A stretch of DNA of 64,000 bases from Nocardia aurantiaca (lineage in GTDB: Bacteria; Actinomycetota; Actinomycetes; Mycobacteriales; Mycobacteriaceae), in contig NZ_WMBB01000020.1 of the NCBI RefSeq assembly GCF_009708175.1, forward strand, positions 33,741 through 97,740, read 5' to 3'. The position numbers were made by a program, and so were the translations under genes. Below the pieces are notes generated by a model. That model did no database searches. It was given only the letters and a program-made list of their open reading frames with translations, and was not told the origin of the DNA. Numbering within the stretch: position 1 is the stretch's first letter; every line of letters begins with the position of its first letter. Of the stretch, positions 42,120 through 50,230 are shown piece after piece.

Positions 42120-42572
42120 TCAGGGCACCAGCAGCGAGACGGATTCGGCGACGCAGGCCGGTTTGGCGACGCCGTCGATCTCCACGCTCACACGGCTGAT
42201 CGCCTGATATCCCATGCTCGACGGCGCCAGCGACACCAGCTCCACCCCGGCGCGCAGCCGGGAGTTCACCGGGACCGGGGACGGGAAGCGAACCTTGTTG
42301 GTCCCGTAGTTGACTCCCATCGACAGCCCCTCGACCGTGTACACGCTCGCGGTGAGCATGGGCAGCAGCGACAGGGTGAGGAAGCCGTGCGCGATGGTCG
42401 TCCCGAACGGACCGGCCGCGGCCCGTTCCGGATCGATGTGGATCCATTGGTGATCACCGGTCGCGTCGGCGAATCGGTCGATCTGCTCCTGGGTCACGGT
42501 GTGCCAGTCGCCGTAGCCGAGATGGGCGCCGACTGCCTTCTCCAGTTCGGGCAGCCCCTGGAATACGCGCAT
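42120..42572 (-). CDS. MaoC-like (hot dog) enoyl-CoA hydratase
   Basis: A 150-residue R-specific hydratase-like protein. GYGDWHTVTQEQIDRFADAT followed by GDHQWIHIDPERAAAGPFGT carries the catalytic Asp and His of the MaoC motif, and IAHGFLTLSLLP is the overhang helix. It is close to the NodN/YdeM-like single hot-dog enzymes of mycobacteria. Start at ATG 42572 with AAAGGAC upstream. In the operon it would hydrate the enoyl-CoA formed by the heteromeric dehydrogenase, ahead of the SDR gene product oxidising the hydroxyl. Confidence 0.9.
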   Translation of the reverse strand: MRVFQGLPELEKAVGAHLGYGDWHTVTQEQIDRFADATGDHQWIHIDPERAAAGPFGTTIAHGFLTLSLLPMLTASVYTVEGLSMGVNYGTNKVRFPSPVPVNSRLRAGVELVSLAPSSMGYQAISRVSVEIDGVAKPACVAESVSLLVP

Positions 42573-42604
42573 TGCTCGTCCTTTCGTTCGATTCCGTTGC
42601 GCGG

Positions 42605-43366
42605 CTAGTTCTTCGGCCCGCCGGCCACGTAGATCACCTGTCCCGACACGAATCCCGCGCCCTCGCTCACCAGGAACGAGACCGTGTGCGCGATGTCCTC
42701 GGGCTTGCCGGAGCGGGCCACCGGGATCGTGGAGATGAGTGCCTGACGGAAATCGTCGAAGGAGACGCCCATGCGCTCGGCGGTGGCCTGGGTCATCTCG
42801 GTTTCGATGAAGCCGGGTGCGACGGCATTGGCCGTGACGCCGAACTTGCCGAGCTCGATGGCGAGGGTCTTGGTGAAGCCCTGCAATCCGGCCTTGGCGG
42901 CGGAGTAGTTGGCCTGGCCGCGGTTGCCCAGCGCGGAGGTGCTCGACAGGCTGACGATCCGGCCGAAGCCCTGCTCGATCATGTGGCGCTGGACGGCCTT
43001 CGAACACAGGAACGCCCCGCGCAGGTGCACGCCCATCACCGCGTCCCAGTCGGAAACGCTCATCTTGAACAGCAGGTTGTCGCGCAGGATGCCCGCATTG
43101 TTGACCAGTACGGTGGGCGCGCCGAGTTCGGTGGCCACTCGGTCCACGGCCCGGTTCACCGCGTCCTCGTCGGACACGTCCGCGCCGACGGCGAGGGCCC
43201 GGCCACCGGCCGCCTCGATCTCCGCGACGACCGGCTTGCAGGCCTCCTCATCCAGATCCAGGACGGCGACGGCCATTCCGTCGGCCGCCAGTCGCCGTAC
43301 GACCGCGGCGCCGATGCCCCGGGCCGCGCCGGTCACGACCGCTACCCGCTGTGTCTGGGTGCTCAT
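42605..43366 (-). CDS. FabG-like SDR, 3-hydroxyacyl-CoA dehydrogenase candidate
   Basis: A 253-residue SDR with VVTGAARGIGAAVVRRLAAD, AVLDLDEEA (Asp favours NAD), NNAGILRDNLLFKMSVSDWD, Ser in LSSTSALGNRGQ, YSAAKAG and VAPGFIETEMT. Closest in pattern to FabG4/HSD17B-type enzymes used as 3-hydroxyacyl-CoA dehydrogenases. ATG 43366 follows GAGGAGAACATC. It lies between the MDR and MaoC genes, 32 bases from the latter, consistent with consecutive beta-oxidation steps. Confidence 0.9.
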   Translation of the reverse strand: MSTQTQRVAVVTGAARGIGAAVVRRLAADGMAVAVLDLDEEACKPVVAEIEAAGGRALAVGADVSDEDAVNRAVDRVATELGAPTVLVNNAGILRDNLLFKMSVSDWDAVMGVHLRGAFLCSKAVQRHMIEQGFGRIVSLSSTSALGNRGQANYSAAKAGLQGFTKTLAIELGKFGVTANAVAPGFIETEMTQATAERMGVSFDDFRQALISTIPVARSGKPEDIAHTVSFLVSEGAGFVSGQVIYVAGGPKN

Positions 43367-43403
43367 GATGTTCTCCTCTGTGAGGCGATCGGGTCGGTGT
43401 CGA

Positions 43404-44402
43404 TCAGGCCGCGGGCGTGCAGACCACACGGCCGACGGTCGTGCCGTCCGCGAGACGCTGGACGCCATCGGCGATGTCCGCCAAGGCCAGTCGTTCGCTG
43501 ACCAGGGGCCGAATCGCGCCCGCGGCCGCCAGCCGGGTCAGCTCGCTGTGGCATTCGGTGACCGCGGCGGGGTCGTAGGCGTTGTAGAGCCCCCAGTGCA
43601 GGCCGACGATCGAATAGTTCTTGACCAGTGCGTGATTCAGTGCGGCGCTCTGGATGTCGCCGCCCGCGAAGCCGACGACCAGGATGCGGCCCTCGAAGGC
43701 GATGCACTTGGTCGAGCGGGTGTAGGTGTCGCCGCCGACCGGGTCGTAGACGACGTCCGCACCGCGATTGTCCGTGACCTGCTTGACGACCTCGACGAAA
43801 TCCTCGCTGCTGCGGTCGATCACGATATCGGCGCCGAGCGCACGGGCGTACTCGGCCTTCTCGGGACCGCCGACCACGCCGATGACACGGGCCCCGGAGG
43901 CCTTGCCGAGCTGGACGGCGGCGCTGCCGACACCGCCCGCGGCCGCGTGCACCAGCAGGGTCTCCCCCGCCTTCAGAGCGGCACGACGATGCAGTCCGAA
44001 CCATCCGGTCTGGTAGCCGACGAACAGGGCCGCGGCTTCCGCATCGTCCAGAGCCGGTGGCGCGGAGAAGGTTTGGGACGCCTCCAGCACCGCGTACTCG
44101 GCGAACCCGCCGTACGGCAGCGAGCTGCCGCCGAGCACGCGATCCCCGACGGCGATCCCGGCGACCTCGTCGCCCACGGCCACGACCTCACCGCACAGCT
44201 CGATGCCCGGCGTGAACGGCAGCGTGGGCCGCACCTGGTACAGGCCGCGGCACATGAGGACGTCGGGGAAGTTGGCCGCCGCGCCGGTGACCCGGACGAC
44301 CACCTGGCGGGGCCCGGGTTCCGGGCGCTCCACGGTCACGAGCCGCATCACCCGCGCGGGCTCGCCCAGCTCGTGGACACGCCACGCCTGCATGTCCGCC
44401 AC
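43404..44402 (-). CDS. NADPH:quinone oxidoreductase family MDR protein
   Basis: A 332-residue zinc-free medium-chain reductase. Motifs: FPDVLMCRGLYQVRPTLPFT, PGIELCGEVVAVGDEVAG, the NADPH loop LLVHAAAGGVGSAAVQLGKA, and ADVVYDPVGGDTYTRSTKCI. This is the QorA/crotonyl-reductase-like branch common in actinobacterial lipid catabolic clusters. GTG 44402 is one base after the TAG of the upstream SDR and has GGGGG 8 bases before it; GTG 44411 and ATG 44393 are in frame alternatives. Likely reduces an enoyl or quinone intermediate of the operon's pathway. Confidence 0.85.
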   Translation of the reverse strand: MADMQAWRVHELGEPARVMRLVTVERPEPGPRQVVVRVTGAAANFPDVLMCRGLYQVRPTLPFTPGIELCGEVVAVGDEVAGIAVGDRVLGGSSLPYGGFAEYAVLEASQTFSAPPALDDAEAAALFVGYQTGWFGLHRRAALKAGETLLVHAAAGGVGSAAVQLGKASGARVIGVVGGPEKAEYARALGADIVIDRSSEDFVEVVKQVTDNRGADVVYDPVGGDTYTRSTKCIAFEGRILVVGFAGGDIQSAALNHALVKNYSIVGLHWGLYNAYDPAAVTECHSELTRLAAAGAIRPLVSERLALADIADGVQRLADGTTVGRVVCTPAA

Positions 44403-44403
44403 G

Positions 44404-45156
44404 CTAGACACCCCCGGTCAGGGTGATGCCGCCGTCCACGACGAGCAGCTGGCCGGTGAGCCAGGCCGCGTCCTCGGAGAGCAGGAAGGCGACCACGCTG
44501 CCGATGTCCTCCGGCACGCCCAGCCGCTTGAGCGGGTAGGTGGCGGCGATCTTCTCCTCGCGTCCCTCATAGAGGGCGGTGGCGAACTGGGTCTTCACGA
44601 CCGCGGGCGCGACGGCGTTGACGCGGATATCGGGACCGAGCTCGACCGCGAGTTCCTGGGTGATGTGGGTCAGCATCGCCTTGCTGGAACCGTAGAAGCC
44701 GATGCCGGGCGCGGGCTTGAGACCGGCGACCGAGGAGACGTTCACGACCGCCCCGCCGTGTTCCTTCATCCACGCTCGGTAGGCGTGCTGCACCCACGAC
44801 AGCGCGGCAAGGCAGTTGACCTCCACGATCTTTCGGGCCGCATCGAGCGAGAGCTCCACCATCGGCCCGAACACCGGATTGATGCCGGTGTTGTTCACCA
44901 GCAGATCGGCGCTGCCGAAGGTCTCGACGGCCCGCTCGAGCGTCTCGGCCTGATGCGCGGCGTCGTCGGCGCGCCCGGCCACGGCCAGCGCCTTCGACGG
45001 TCCGCCCAGCGCCGCGACGGCTTCGTCGAGCGCGTCCTGCTTGCGGGCGGTGATCACGACCTTGGCGCCCTCGTCCACCAGGCGTTGCGCGATACCGAGG
45101 CCGATACCCCGGCTGGCGCCGGTGACAATGGCGGTCTTGCCTTCGAATCTGTTCAC
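44404..45156 (-). CDS. SDR family oxidoreductase, first gene of the acyl-CoA operon
   Basis: A 250-residue SDR: VTGASRGIGLGIAQRLVDEG, VVITARKQDALDEA (Arg suggests NADP), NNTGINPVFGP in place of NNAG, Ser in NVSSVAGLKP, and YGSSKAMLTHIT with the catalytic Tyr and Lys. ATG 45156 has AAAGGAC upstream. It appears to be first in the leftward operon, with a 274-base upstream region containing an operator-like site at 45375-45390 and then the TetR gene, which also reads leftward. Substrate unknown; the operon context suggests a hydroxyacyl or ring ketone intermediate. Confidence 0.9.
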   Translation of the reverse strand: MNRFEGKTAIVTGASRGIGLGIAQRLVDEGAKVVITARKQDALDEAVAALGGPSKALAVAGRADDAAHQAETLERAVETFGSADLLVNNTGINPVFGPMVELSLDAARKIVEVNCLAALSWVQHAYRAWMKEHGGAVVNVSSVAGLKPAPGIGFYGSSKAMLTHITQELAVELGPDIRVNAVAPAVVKTQFATALYEGREEKIAATYPLKRLGVPEDIGSVVAFLLSEDAAWLTGQLLVVDGGITLTGGV

Positions 45157-45374
45157 GGACAGGTCCTTTCAGGTCGCCCGCGGCCGCGACGGTCATCGGC
45201 GCGCCGCGGCCCGGGTCCAACCGTCGAGCGGGAGGTTACTAAGCGCTTATTTTCTTCCGCAACCATGCTCGAAACGCCCGCCGCGGTCAATACCGCAGCC
45301 GGGGTTGAATACCTGTGATACGGCACACAGTGGTCATGAAAGACCAGGTAACGCAGGACAAAGCGATGCGAACC

Positions 45375-45390
45375 CGAACCCGAATTCAGA
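45375..45390. promoter_or_regulatory. operator-like site before the acyl-CoA operon
   Basis: GAACCCGAATTCA (45377-45389) matches 11 of 13 bases of the core of the perfect palindrome at 39787-39802 (GAATCCGGATTCA). It lies in the gap between the TetR gene and the first SDR gene. Candidate only. Confidence 0.35.
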
Positions 45391-45430
45391 TTTCGAGGCC
45401 GGACGCGACGACCGTCGGCCGGGGCGTGAA

Positions 45431-46072
45431 CTACCCGGACTTCAGCTGCAGGGCATTGACCCACAGCTGAGTCAGCGTGCCGACCAGCTTCTCGAACGCG
45501 ATGCGCTCATTCTGGGCGAAGACCATATAGGCCATACGGCTGACCATGACCGACAGCGCCTGGGCGGTGATCAGCGGGTCGAGATCCGCACTGGCCAGCC
45601 CGGATTCCTGCAGCTCGCGAATCATCCGGCCATTGCGGGCAACGAAGGCGCGGTTGCGTTCCGCGCGCAGCGAGCGGAAGTTCTCGTTGATCTGGGTGAC
45701 CTCTTCGAACACCGCCATCAGGCGCGCATTGCGCTTGTAGGCCAGCAGGTATTCACGATTGGCGGCCTCGATGAGGTCGCGGGGGTCGGTGACGCCGGTG
45801 CGCGCCCGCACATGCGGGTGCAGCATTTCCTCCTGCACCTCCTCGACGACGGCGGTGAAGATCTCTTCCTTGCTGTCGAAGTAGGTGTAGAACGACCCCG
45901 AGGCGGCGCCGGCGGCCTTGGAGATGTCGGCGATCCTGGCATCCAGGTAGCCGTCGCGTTCGAAGACTTCCCGAGCTCCGGCAATGAGGGCTGCGCGGGT
46001 GCGCTCTCCGCGCTTGGTGCGCGGGGGCACTCGACGAGGCACGGCCTCGCGGGCGACAGATTCGGACGTCAC
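45431..46072 (-). CDS. TetR family regulator, paralogue of the 12.4-kb TetR
   Basis: A 213-residue repressor starting at GTG 46072. HTH: ARIADISKAAGAASGSFYTY, preceded by RGERTRAALIAGAREVFERD. The ligand domain (LIEAANREYLLAYKRNARLM; MIRELQESGLASADLDPLIT) is nearly the same as in the TetR at 12412-13053. It lies between the leftward acyl-CoA operon and the rightward CoA ligase gene. Similar palindromes flank both (45375, 46110 and 46211), so it probably represses both units until an acyl-CoA inducer accumulates. With its paralogue it may share targets. Confidence 0.92.
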   Translation of the reverse strand: MTSESVAREAVPRRVPPRTKRGERTRAALIAGAREVFERDGYLDARIADISKAAGAASGSFYTYFDSKEEIFTAVVEEVQEEMLHPHVRARTGVTDPRDLIEAANREYLLAYKRNARLMAVFEEVTQINENFRSLRAERNRAFVARNGRMIRELQESGLASADLDPLITAQALSVMVSRMAYMVFAQNERIAFEKLVGTLTQLWVNALQLKSG

Positions 46073-46210
46073 GGCGGATCACTCACTCGGTCACAGGGAC
46101 GGCTGCCGGTTGACACCGTATCACCGCTCACACCAGCGCATATCGCCCAACGTCGACAATATCCGGTCCGCCGGCGCGCATCGCGGACACGGTCACGACA
46201 TTTATTGAAG

Positions 46211-46226
46211 TTGACACCGGATTCAT
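46211..46226. promoter_or_regulatory. operator-like site before the CoA ligase gene
   Basis: TTGACACCGGATTCAT agrees with the palindrome at 39787-39802 at 13 of 16 positions. A weaker relative, TTGACACCGTATCACC, is at 46110-46125, nearer the TetR start. The site lies 78 bases before ATG 46304. Confidence 0.5.
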
Positions 46227-46303
46227 ATATGGTCGCGGCCAGGGCCGTGACACCCCTCACAATCGGCCCGGTCTCATTCGATCTCTACATATCTGGATGT
46301 TCT

Positions 46304-47806
46304 ATGACAAATGTCGCCGACCGCGTCTGGCAGCACGCGTCCGAACGCCCCGACGCCATCGCGCTGCGTCACCTGGACGACACCCTCTCCTACGCCGAGC
46401 TGGCGCGCCGCAGTGCGGCCTTCGGCGGTCACCTCACCGAATCCGGTGTCGCGGCGGGAGATCGCGTGCTGCTGGTGGCGCCGACCGTGCCGGAGTTCGT
46501 GATCGCCTATCTGGGCGCGCATCTGATCGGAGCCGTCGCCATCCCGGTGAACACCATGGCGACCGCACCCGAAATCGGTTATGTGCTCGACGATTCCGGC
46601 GCGCGTTATGCCGTTGCCTGGCATCTGGCGCGCACCGCGACCGAGCAGGCCGCCGCCGAGCGCGGTATCCCGGTGCAGGTGCTCGAACCCGGTGCGCACA
46701 CCTCCCCCGCCCAGCCGGTGGCCGAACCGGTCCGGCGCGATCAGGACGACACCGCGATCCTGCTGTACACCTCGGGCACCACGGGCAAGCCGAAGGGCGT
46801 CGAGCTCACCGTCGCCAATCTGATCGAGACCGCACGCATTTTCATCGATCAGCTGCGGCTCACTCCCGAGGAGCGCTTCGGCACCGGACTGCCGCTGTTC
46901 CATGTATACGGGCAGGCGGTGTGCCTGATCACCACCCTGCACGCGGGCAGTTCGTTTTCCATGGTGTCGCCGTTCACCCCCGAGGCGATGATCGAAACGA
47001 TCCGCGATCACGGGCTCACCGTGGTGGCGGGCGTGCCGACCATGTGGAATGCCATGCTGCACAGCGCCGGCGACTACGGGCCGGAGGATTTCGCGAGCCT
47101 ACGGCTGGCCTGTTCGGGTGGCGCGTCGCTGCCCGTGGAGGTGATCCGGGCCTTCTCGGACCGTTTCGGCTGCACCATTCTCGAGGGCTATGGGCTCACC
47201 GAGTCCAGCGGGGCCGCCACCTACAACTCCTTGGATCGGGAGCAGCGGGCCGGATCGGTGGGCACCGCGCTGCCCGGCACATCGATCGAGGTGCGTGATC
47301 CGGAGGGCACGGTGCTGCCCGCCGACACCGTCGGTGAGCTGTTCATGCGCGGTCCCAGCGTGATGAAGGGGTACTGGCAGCGCCCCGGCGCGACGGCGAC
47401 GGATCTGTCCGGCGGCTGGCTGCGCACCGGCGATCTGGGCCGCGTCGATGACGACGGCTACGTCTACATCGTCGACCGCGCCAAGGATCTCATCATTCGC
47501 GGCGGCTACAACGTGTATCCGCGCGAGGTCGAGGAGGTGCTCTACGAGCATCCCGGCATTGTCGAGGTGGCGGTGATCGGGCTGCCCGACGACCACTACG
47601 GCGAGGAGGTGGGCGCGGTGGTGGCGTCCGCGCCCGGGGTCGACCTCGACCCCGAGGAACTGCGCGCCTGGGCCAAGGAACGCCTGTCCGCCTACAAGGT
47701 GCCGCACCGCTTCGCCTTCACCGACCAGCTTCCCAAGGGCGCGACGGGCAAGATCCTCAAGCGCGCCATCGATCCGAACCTATTCACAGACAAGGCATCT
47801 CGATGA
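46304..47806 (+). CDS. acyl-CoA synthetase (AMP-forming ligase)
   Basis: A 500-residue adenylate-forming enzyme. The P-loop LLYTSGTTGKPKGVELT, the A5 motif LEGYGLTESSGAATYNS, A7 WLRTGDLGRVDDDGYVYIVD, A8 RAKDLIIRGGYNVYPREVEE and the A10 Lys in PKGATGKILKRAI are all present, so the protein is complete and should be active. It resembles long-chain or side-chain CoA ligases (FadD3/FadD13-like). The ribosome site before ATG 46304 is weak. It overlaps the lactonase-like gene by ATGA. It would activate the acid that enters the leftward beta-oxidation operon. Confidence 0.92.
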   Translation: MTNVADRVWQHASERPDAIALRHLDDTLSYAELARRSAAFGGHLTESGVAAGDRVLLVAPTVPEFVIAYLGAHLIGAVAIPVNTMATAPEIGYVLDDSGARYAVAWHLARTATEQAAAERGIPVQVLEPGAHTSPAQPVAEPVRRDQDDTAILLYTSGTTGKPKGVELTVANLIETARIFIDQLRLTPEERFGTGLPLFHVYGQAVCLITTLHAGSSFSMVSPFTPEAMIETIRDHGLTVVAGVPTMWNAMLHSAGDYGPEDFASLRLACSGGASLPVEVIRAFSDRFGCTILEGYGLTESSGAATYNSLDREQRAGSVGTALPGTSIEVRDPEGTVLPADTVGELFMRGPSVMKGYWQRPGATATDLSGGWLRTGDLGRVDDDGYVYIVDRAKDLIIRGGYNVYPREVEEVLYEHPGIVEVAVIGLPDDHYGEEVGAVVASAPGVDLDPEELRAWAKERLSAYKVPHRFAFTDQLPKGATGKILKRAIDPNLFTDKASR

Positions 47807-48762
47807 GCACAGTCCCCACCGTCACCGGAACCATCGATTCCAGCGAGCTGGGCCGGGTGCTGGTGCACGAGCACGTCTTCGTGCTCGGCGAGGAGTACCA
47901 GCAGAACTACGGCGACTGGGATGAGCAGGCCCGCGTCGACGACGCCGTGAAAAAGCTCGACGAACTGAAATCGCTGGGCATCGACACCATCCTGGACCCG
48001 ACCGTGCTGGGGCTGGGGCGCTACATTCCCCGGATCCAGCAGATCGCGGCCCGCACCGAGCTCGAGATCGTCGTCGCCACCGGCATCTACACCTATAACG
48101 ATGTACCGTTCCAATTCCATTACAGCGGGCCCGGTTTGATGATGGACATCCCCGAGCCGATGGTGGAGCTGTTCGTCAAGGACCTCACCGAGGGCATTGC
48201 CGGGACCGGGGTGCGCGCGGGATTCCTCAAGTGCGCCATCGAGGAACCAGGGCTGACGCCGGGTGTAGAACGGGTGATGCGGGCGGTCGGACAGGCCTCG
48301 GCGCGGACGGGCGCGCCGATCACGGTGCACACCAACCCGCACACCCGGTCCGGGCTGGTGGCCCAGCGGGTGCTGCGGGAGGAGGGCGCGGACCTGACCC
48401 GCGTGGTGATCGGCCACTCCGGTGATTCCACCGATCTGGACTATCTCACCGAACTGGCCGACGCGGGTTCCTATCTCGGCATGGACCGCTTCGGCGTCGA
48501 CATCCTGCTGCCGTTCGAGGACCGCGTGAACACCATCGTGGAACTGGTCCGCCGCGGCTACCGCGACAAGATCGTCATCGCCCACGACGCAGCCTGCTTC
48601 ATCGACTGGTTCGACCCGGCCGCCAAGGCCCAGATCGCCCCGAGGTGGAATTACCGCCACATCAGCGAGGACGTCCTCCCCGCCCTCCTCGCCAAGGGCC
48701 TCACCGAGGACGACATCGACACCATCCTGGTCCGAAACCCCCGCCGCTACTTCGAGCGATGA
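47803..48762 (+). CDS. phosphotriesterase-like lactonase (amidohydrolase fold)
   Basis: A 319-residue metallohydrolase with the binuclear site of the phosphotriesterase family: His22-x-His24 (VLVHEHVF), carbamylated Lys143 (GFLKCAIEEPG), His in ITVHTNPH, His in VIGHSGDST and Asp in IAHDAACF. The loop YLGMDRFGVDILLPFEDRV is typical of the PLL group (mycobacterial PPH-like), which prefers lactones to organophosphates. ATG 47803 overlaps the ligase stop by ATGA, which strongly suggests consecutive steps: lactone ring opening to a hydroxy acid, then CoA activation. A GC hairpin follows the stop. Confidence 0.9.
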   Translation: MSTVPTVTGTIDSSELGRVLVHEHVFVLGEEYQQNYGDWDEQARVDDAVKKLDELKSLGIDTILDPTVLGLGRYIPRIQQIAARTELEIVVATGIYTYNDVPFQFHYSGPGLMMDIPEPMVELFVKDLTEGIAGTGVRAGFLKCAIEEPGLTPGVERVMRAVGQASARTGAPITVHTNPHTRSGLVAQRVLREEGADLTRVVIGHSGDSTDLDYLTELADAGSYLGMDRFGVDILLPFEDRVNTIVELVRRGYRDKIVIAHDAACFIDWFDPAAKAQIAPRWNYRHISEDVLPALLAKGLTEDDIDTILVRNPRRYFER

Positions 48763-48767
48763 GAGCA

Positions 48768-48801
48768 CCTGCCGCCGCACGGGATTCCCTGCGGCGGCAG
48801 G
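48768..48801 (+). terminator. strong GC hairpin after the lactonase gene
   Basis: CCTGCCGCCGCA (48768-48779) pairs perfectly with TGCGGCGGCAGG (48790-48801); GGG and CCC in the 10-base loop can pair further. It starts 6 bases after the stop. There is no U-tract, as usual for actinobacterial terminators. Confidence 0.75.
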
Positions 48802-49179
48802 CAATTCGATCCGCCATCAGTCCGCCCGACGCGGTCCCGGCGGCCGATGCGCGGCGCGGTCAGGAGGCTGGCCGGCCGCTCCTCGAGGTCCGCGGTAGGC
48901 CGCCGAGGACCACGCCAAGGTGCGCGAGGTCGGCAAGAAGATCGCCCGCGGCGACGCGAAGGCGGCGGGGCAGTGATCAGCAGCGCACCTGCCGCCGCTG
49001 CGGCGATGAGTAGATACGCCCGGCTCGTGAATCGGGCCGTGTGGACACGCATGCGGCTATCTCGCACTTGTCGTCAACAGGAAACGCACCGTCGGGCGGC
49101 AACGCTATGGACCGCGATGCCGCTGCACGAACACGGACACGGTGGCCGTGGAAATCGTTACCGATCCGGGAGGGGCTGT
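48802..49179. other. 378-base gap with a coding-like scrap
   Basis: Frame 48899-48976 on the plus strand reads AEDHAKVREVGKKIARGDAK then AAGQ and a TGA, with good codon bias, but is preceded by an in-frame TAG and has no start. It looks like the 3' end of a lost gene. Nothing else is supported before the AraC gene. Confidence 0.3.
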
Positions 49180-50121
49180 TCATCGACGGCTGAAGGCCGT
49201 GCGGTAGGCACTGGGGGTCAGGCCGTGTCGTCTGGTCAGGTGCTGGCGCAATGATTCCGCGGTGCCCAGTCCGGACCGCCGTGCGACCTCGGGCACCGGG
49301 AGGTCGGTGACTTCCAGAAGTTCGCGCGCACGGTCGATCCGTTGGTGCAGTAGCCATTGCAGGGGACTGGATCCCGTTTCCGCGCGGAAACGACGGGTGA
49401 GGGTGCGGGTGCTGACGTGGGCGTGTGCGGCCAGTTCACGCAGGGTGAGCGGCTCGTCGAGTCTTTGCAATGCCCAGAAACGGGTTTCGGCCAGCGAGGT
49501 TCCGGTTTCCGGCGGCAGTGGCGTTTCGATGAACTGTGCTTGGCCGCCGGGACGAATCGGCGCGACGACGGCCAAGCGCGCCACAGCATTGGCCACCGCT
49601 GCACCATGGTCGCGGCGCACGATGTGCACGCAGAGGTCCAGCCCGGCGGCCAATCCGGCCGAGGTGAGAATCTGGCCATCGTCGACGAAGAGCACGTCCG
49701 GTTGCAGGTCCACGGTAGGGAAGTGCGCGCGCAGCTCGGCCGAGTACAGCCAGTACGTGGTGGCGGGACGTCCGTCCAGAAGACCGGCCTGAGCCAGGAC
49801 GAACGCACCGGTGCAGATCGAGGCGATGCGCTTGCCCGCGGCGGCGGCCGCACGGAGTGCGGTCAGGACACGAGCATCGGCCGCGGTACGTGCTCCGGTA
49901 CCGGTCACGATGACGGTGTCGGCTGTCTCGATCTCGTCCAGACCGTCATCGATCACCACGCTCCGCCCGACGTATCCGGCCACCACGCCCGGATCGGCGG
50001 TGCACACCACCACCTCGTAGACAGGCTCGCCATCGACTCGTGCTGTGGGGAAGACCATTTCGGGAATCGCCAGATCGAAGGCTGTTACCGGAGGGACAGC
50101 GAGTACGACGACACGGTGCAT
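49180..50121 (-). CDS. GlxA family AraC-type regulator (DJ-1/PfpI + AraC)
   Basis: A 313-residue activator. Residues 1-180 form a DJ-1/PfpI-like domain (VVVLAVPPVTAFDLAIPEMV; GKRIASICTGAFVLAQAGLL with the Cys at the nucleophile elbow), which in GlxA proteins is a ligand sensor and not a protease. Residues about 215-310 carry the two AraC helix-turn-helices (TLRELAAHAHVSTRTLTRRF; VPEVARRSGLGTAESLRQHL). It is divergent from the NAD(P)-binding protein at 50231 with 109 bases between, and is its likely regulator. Confidence 0.92.
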   Translation of the reverse strand: MHRVVVLAVPPVTAFDLAIPEMVFPTARVDGEPVYEVVVCTADPGVVAGYVGRSVVIDDGLDEIETADTVIVTGTGARTAADARVLTALRAAAAAGKRIASICTGAFVLAQAGLLDGRPATTYWLYSAELRAHFPTVDLQPDVLFVDDGQILTSAGLAAGLDLCVHIVRRDHGAAVANAVARLAVVAPIRPGGQAQFIETPLPPETGTSLAETRFWALQRLDEPLTLRELAAHAHVSTRTLTRRFRAETGSSPLQWLLHQRIDRARELLEVTDLPVPEVARRSGLGTAESLRQHLTRRHGLTPSAYRTAFSRR

Positions 50122-50230
50122 GGCTTGATCCTTGGGATATAAGTCATTCCAGCCACTACTCTAGCTGTTCGGGGCCGGGCACAGTGAGGTTCGAGCCGCC
50201 GCCAGGCGGTTCGAGTCGAGGAGGAATGCC

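Noticed and set aside
44203..45318. 371-residue plus-strand ORF opposite the MDR and SDR genes
   Set aside because: The minus-strand genes have complete Rossmann and catalytic motifs; this frame is low in hydrophobic residues and resembles nothing.
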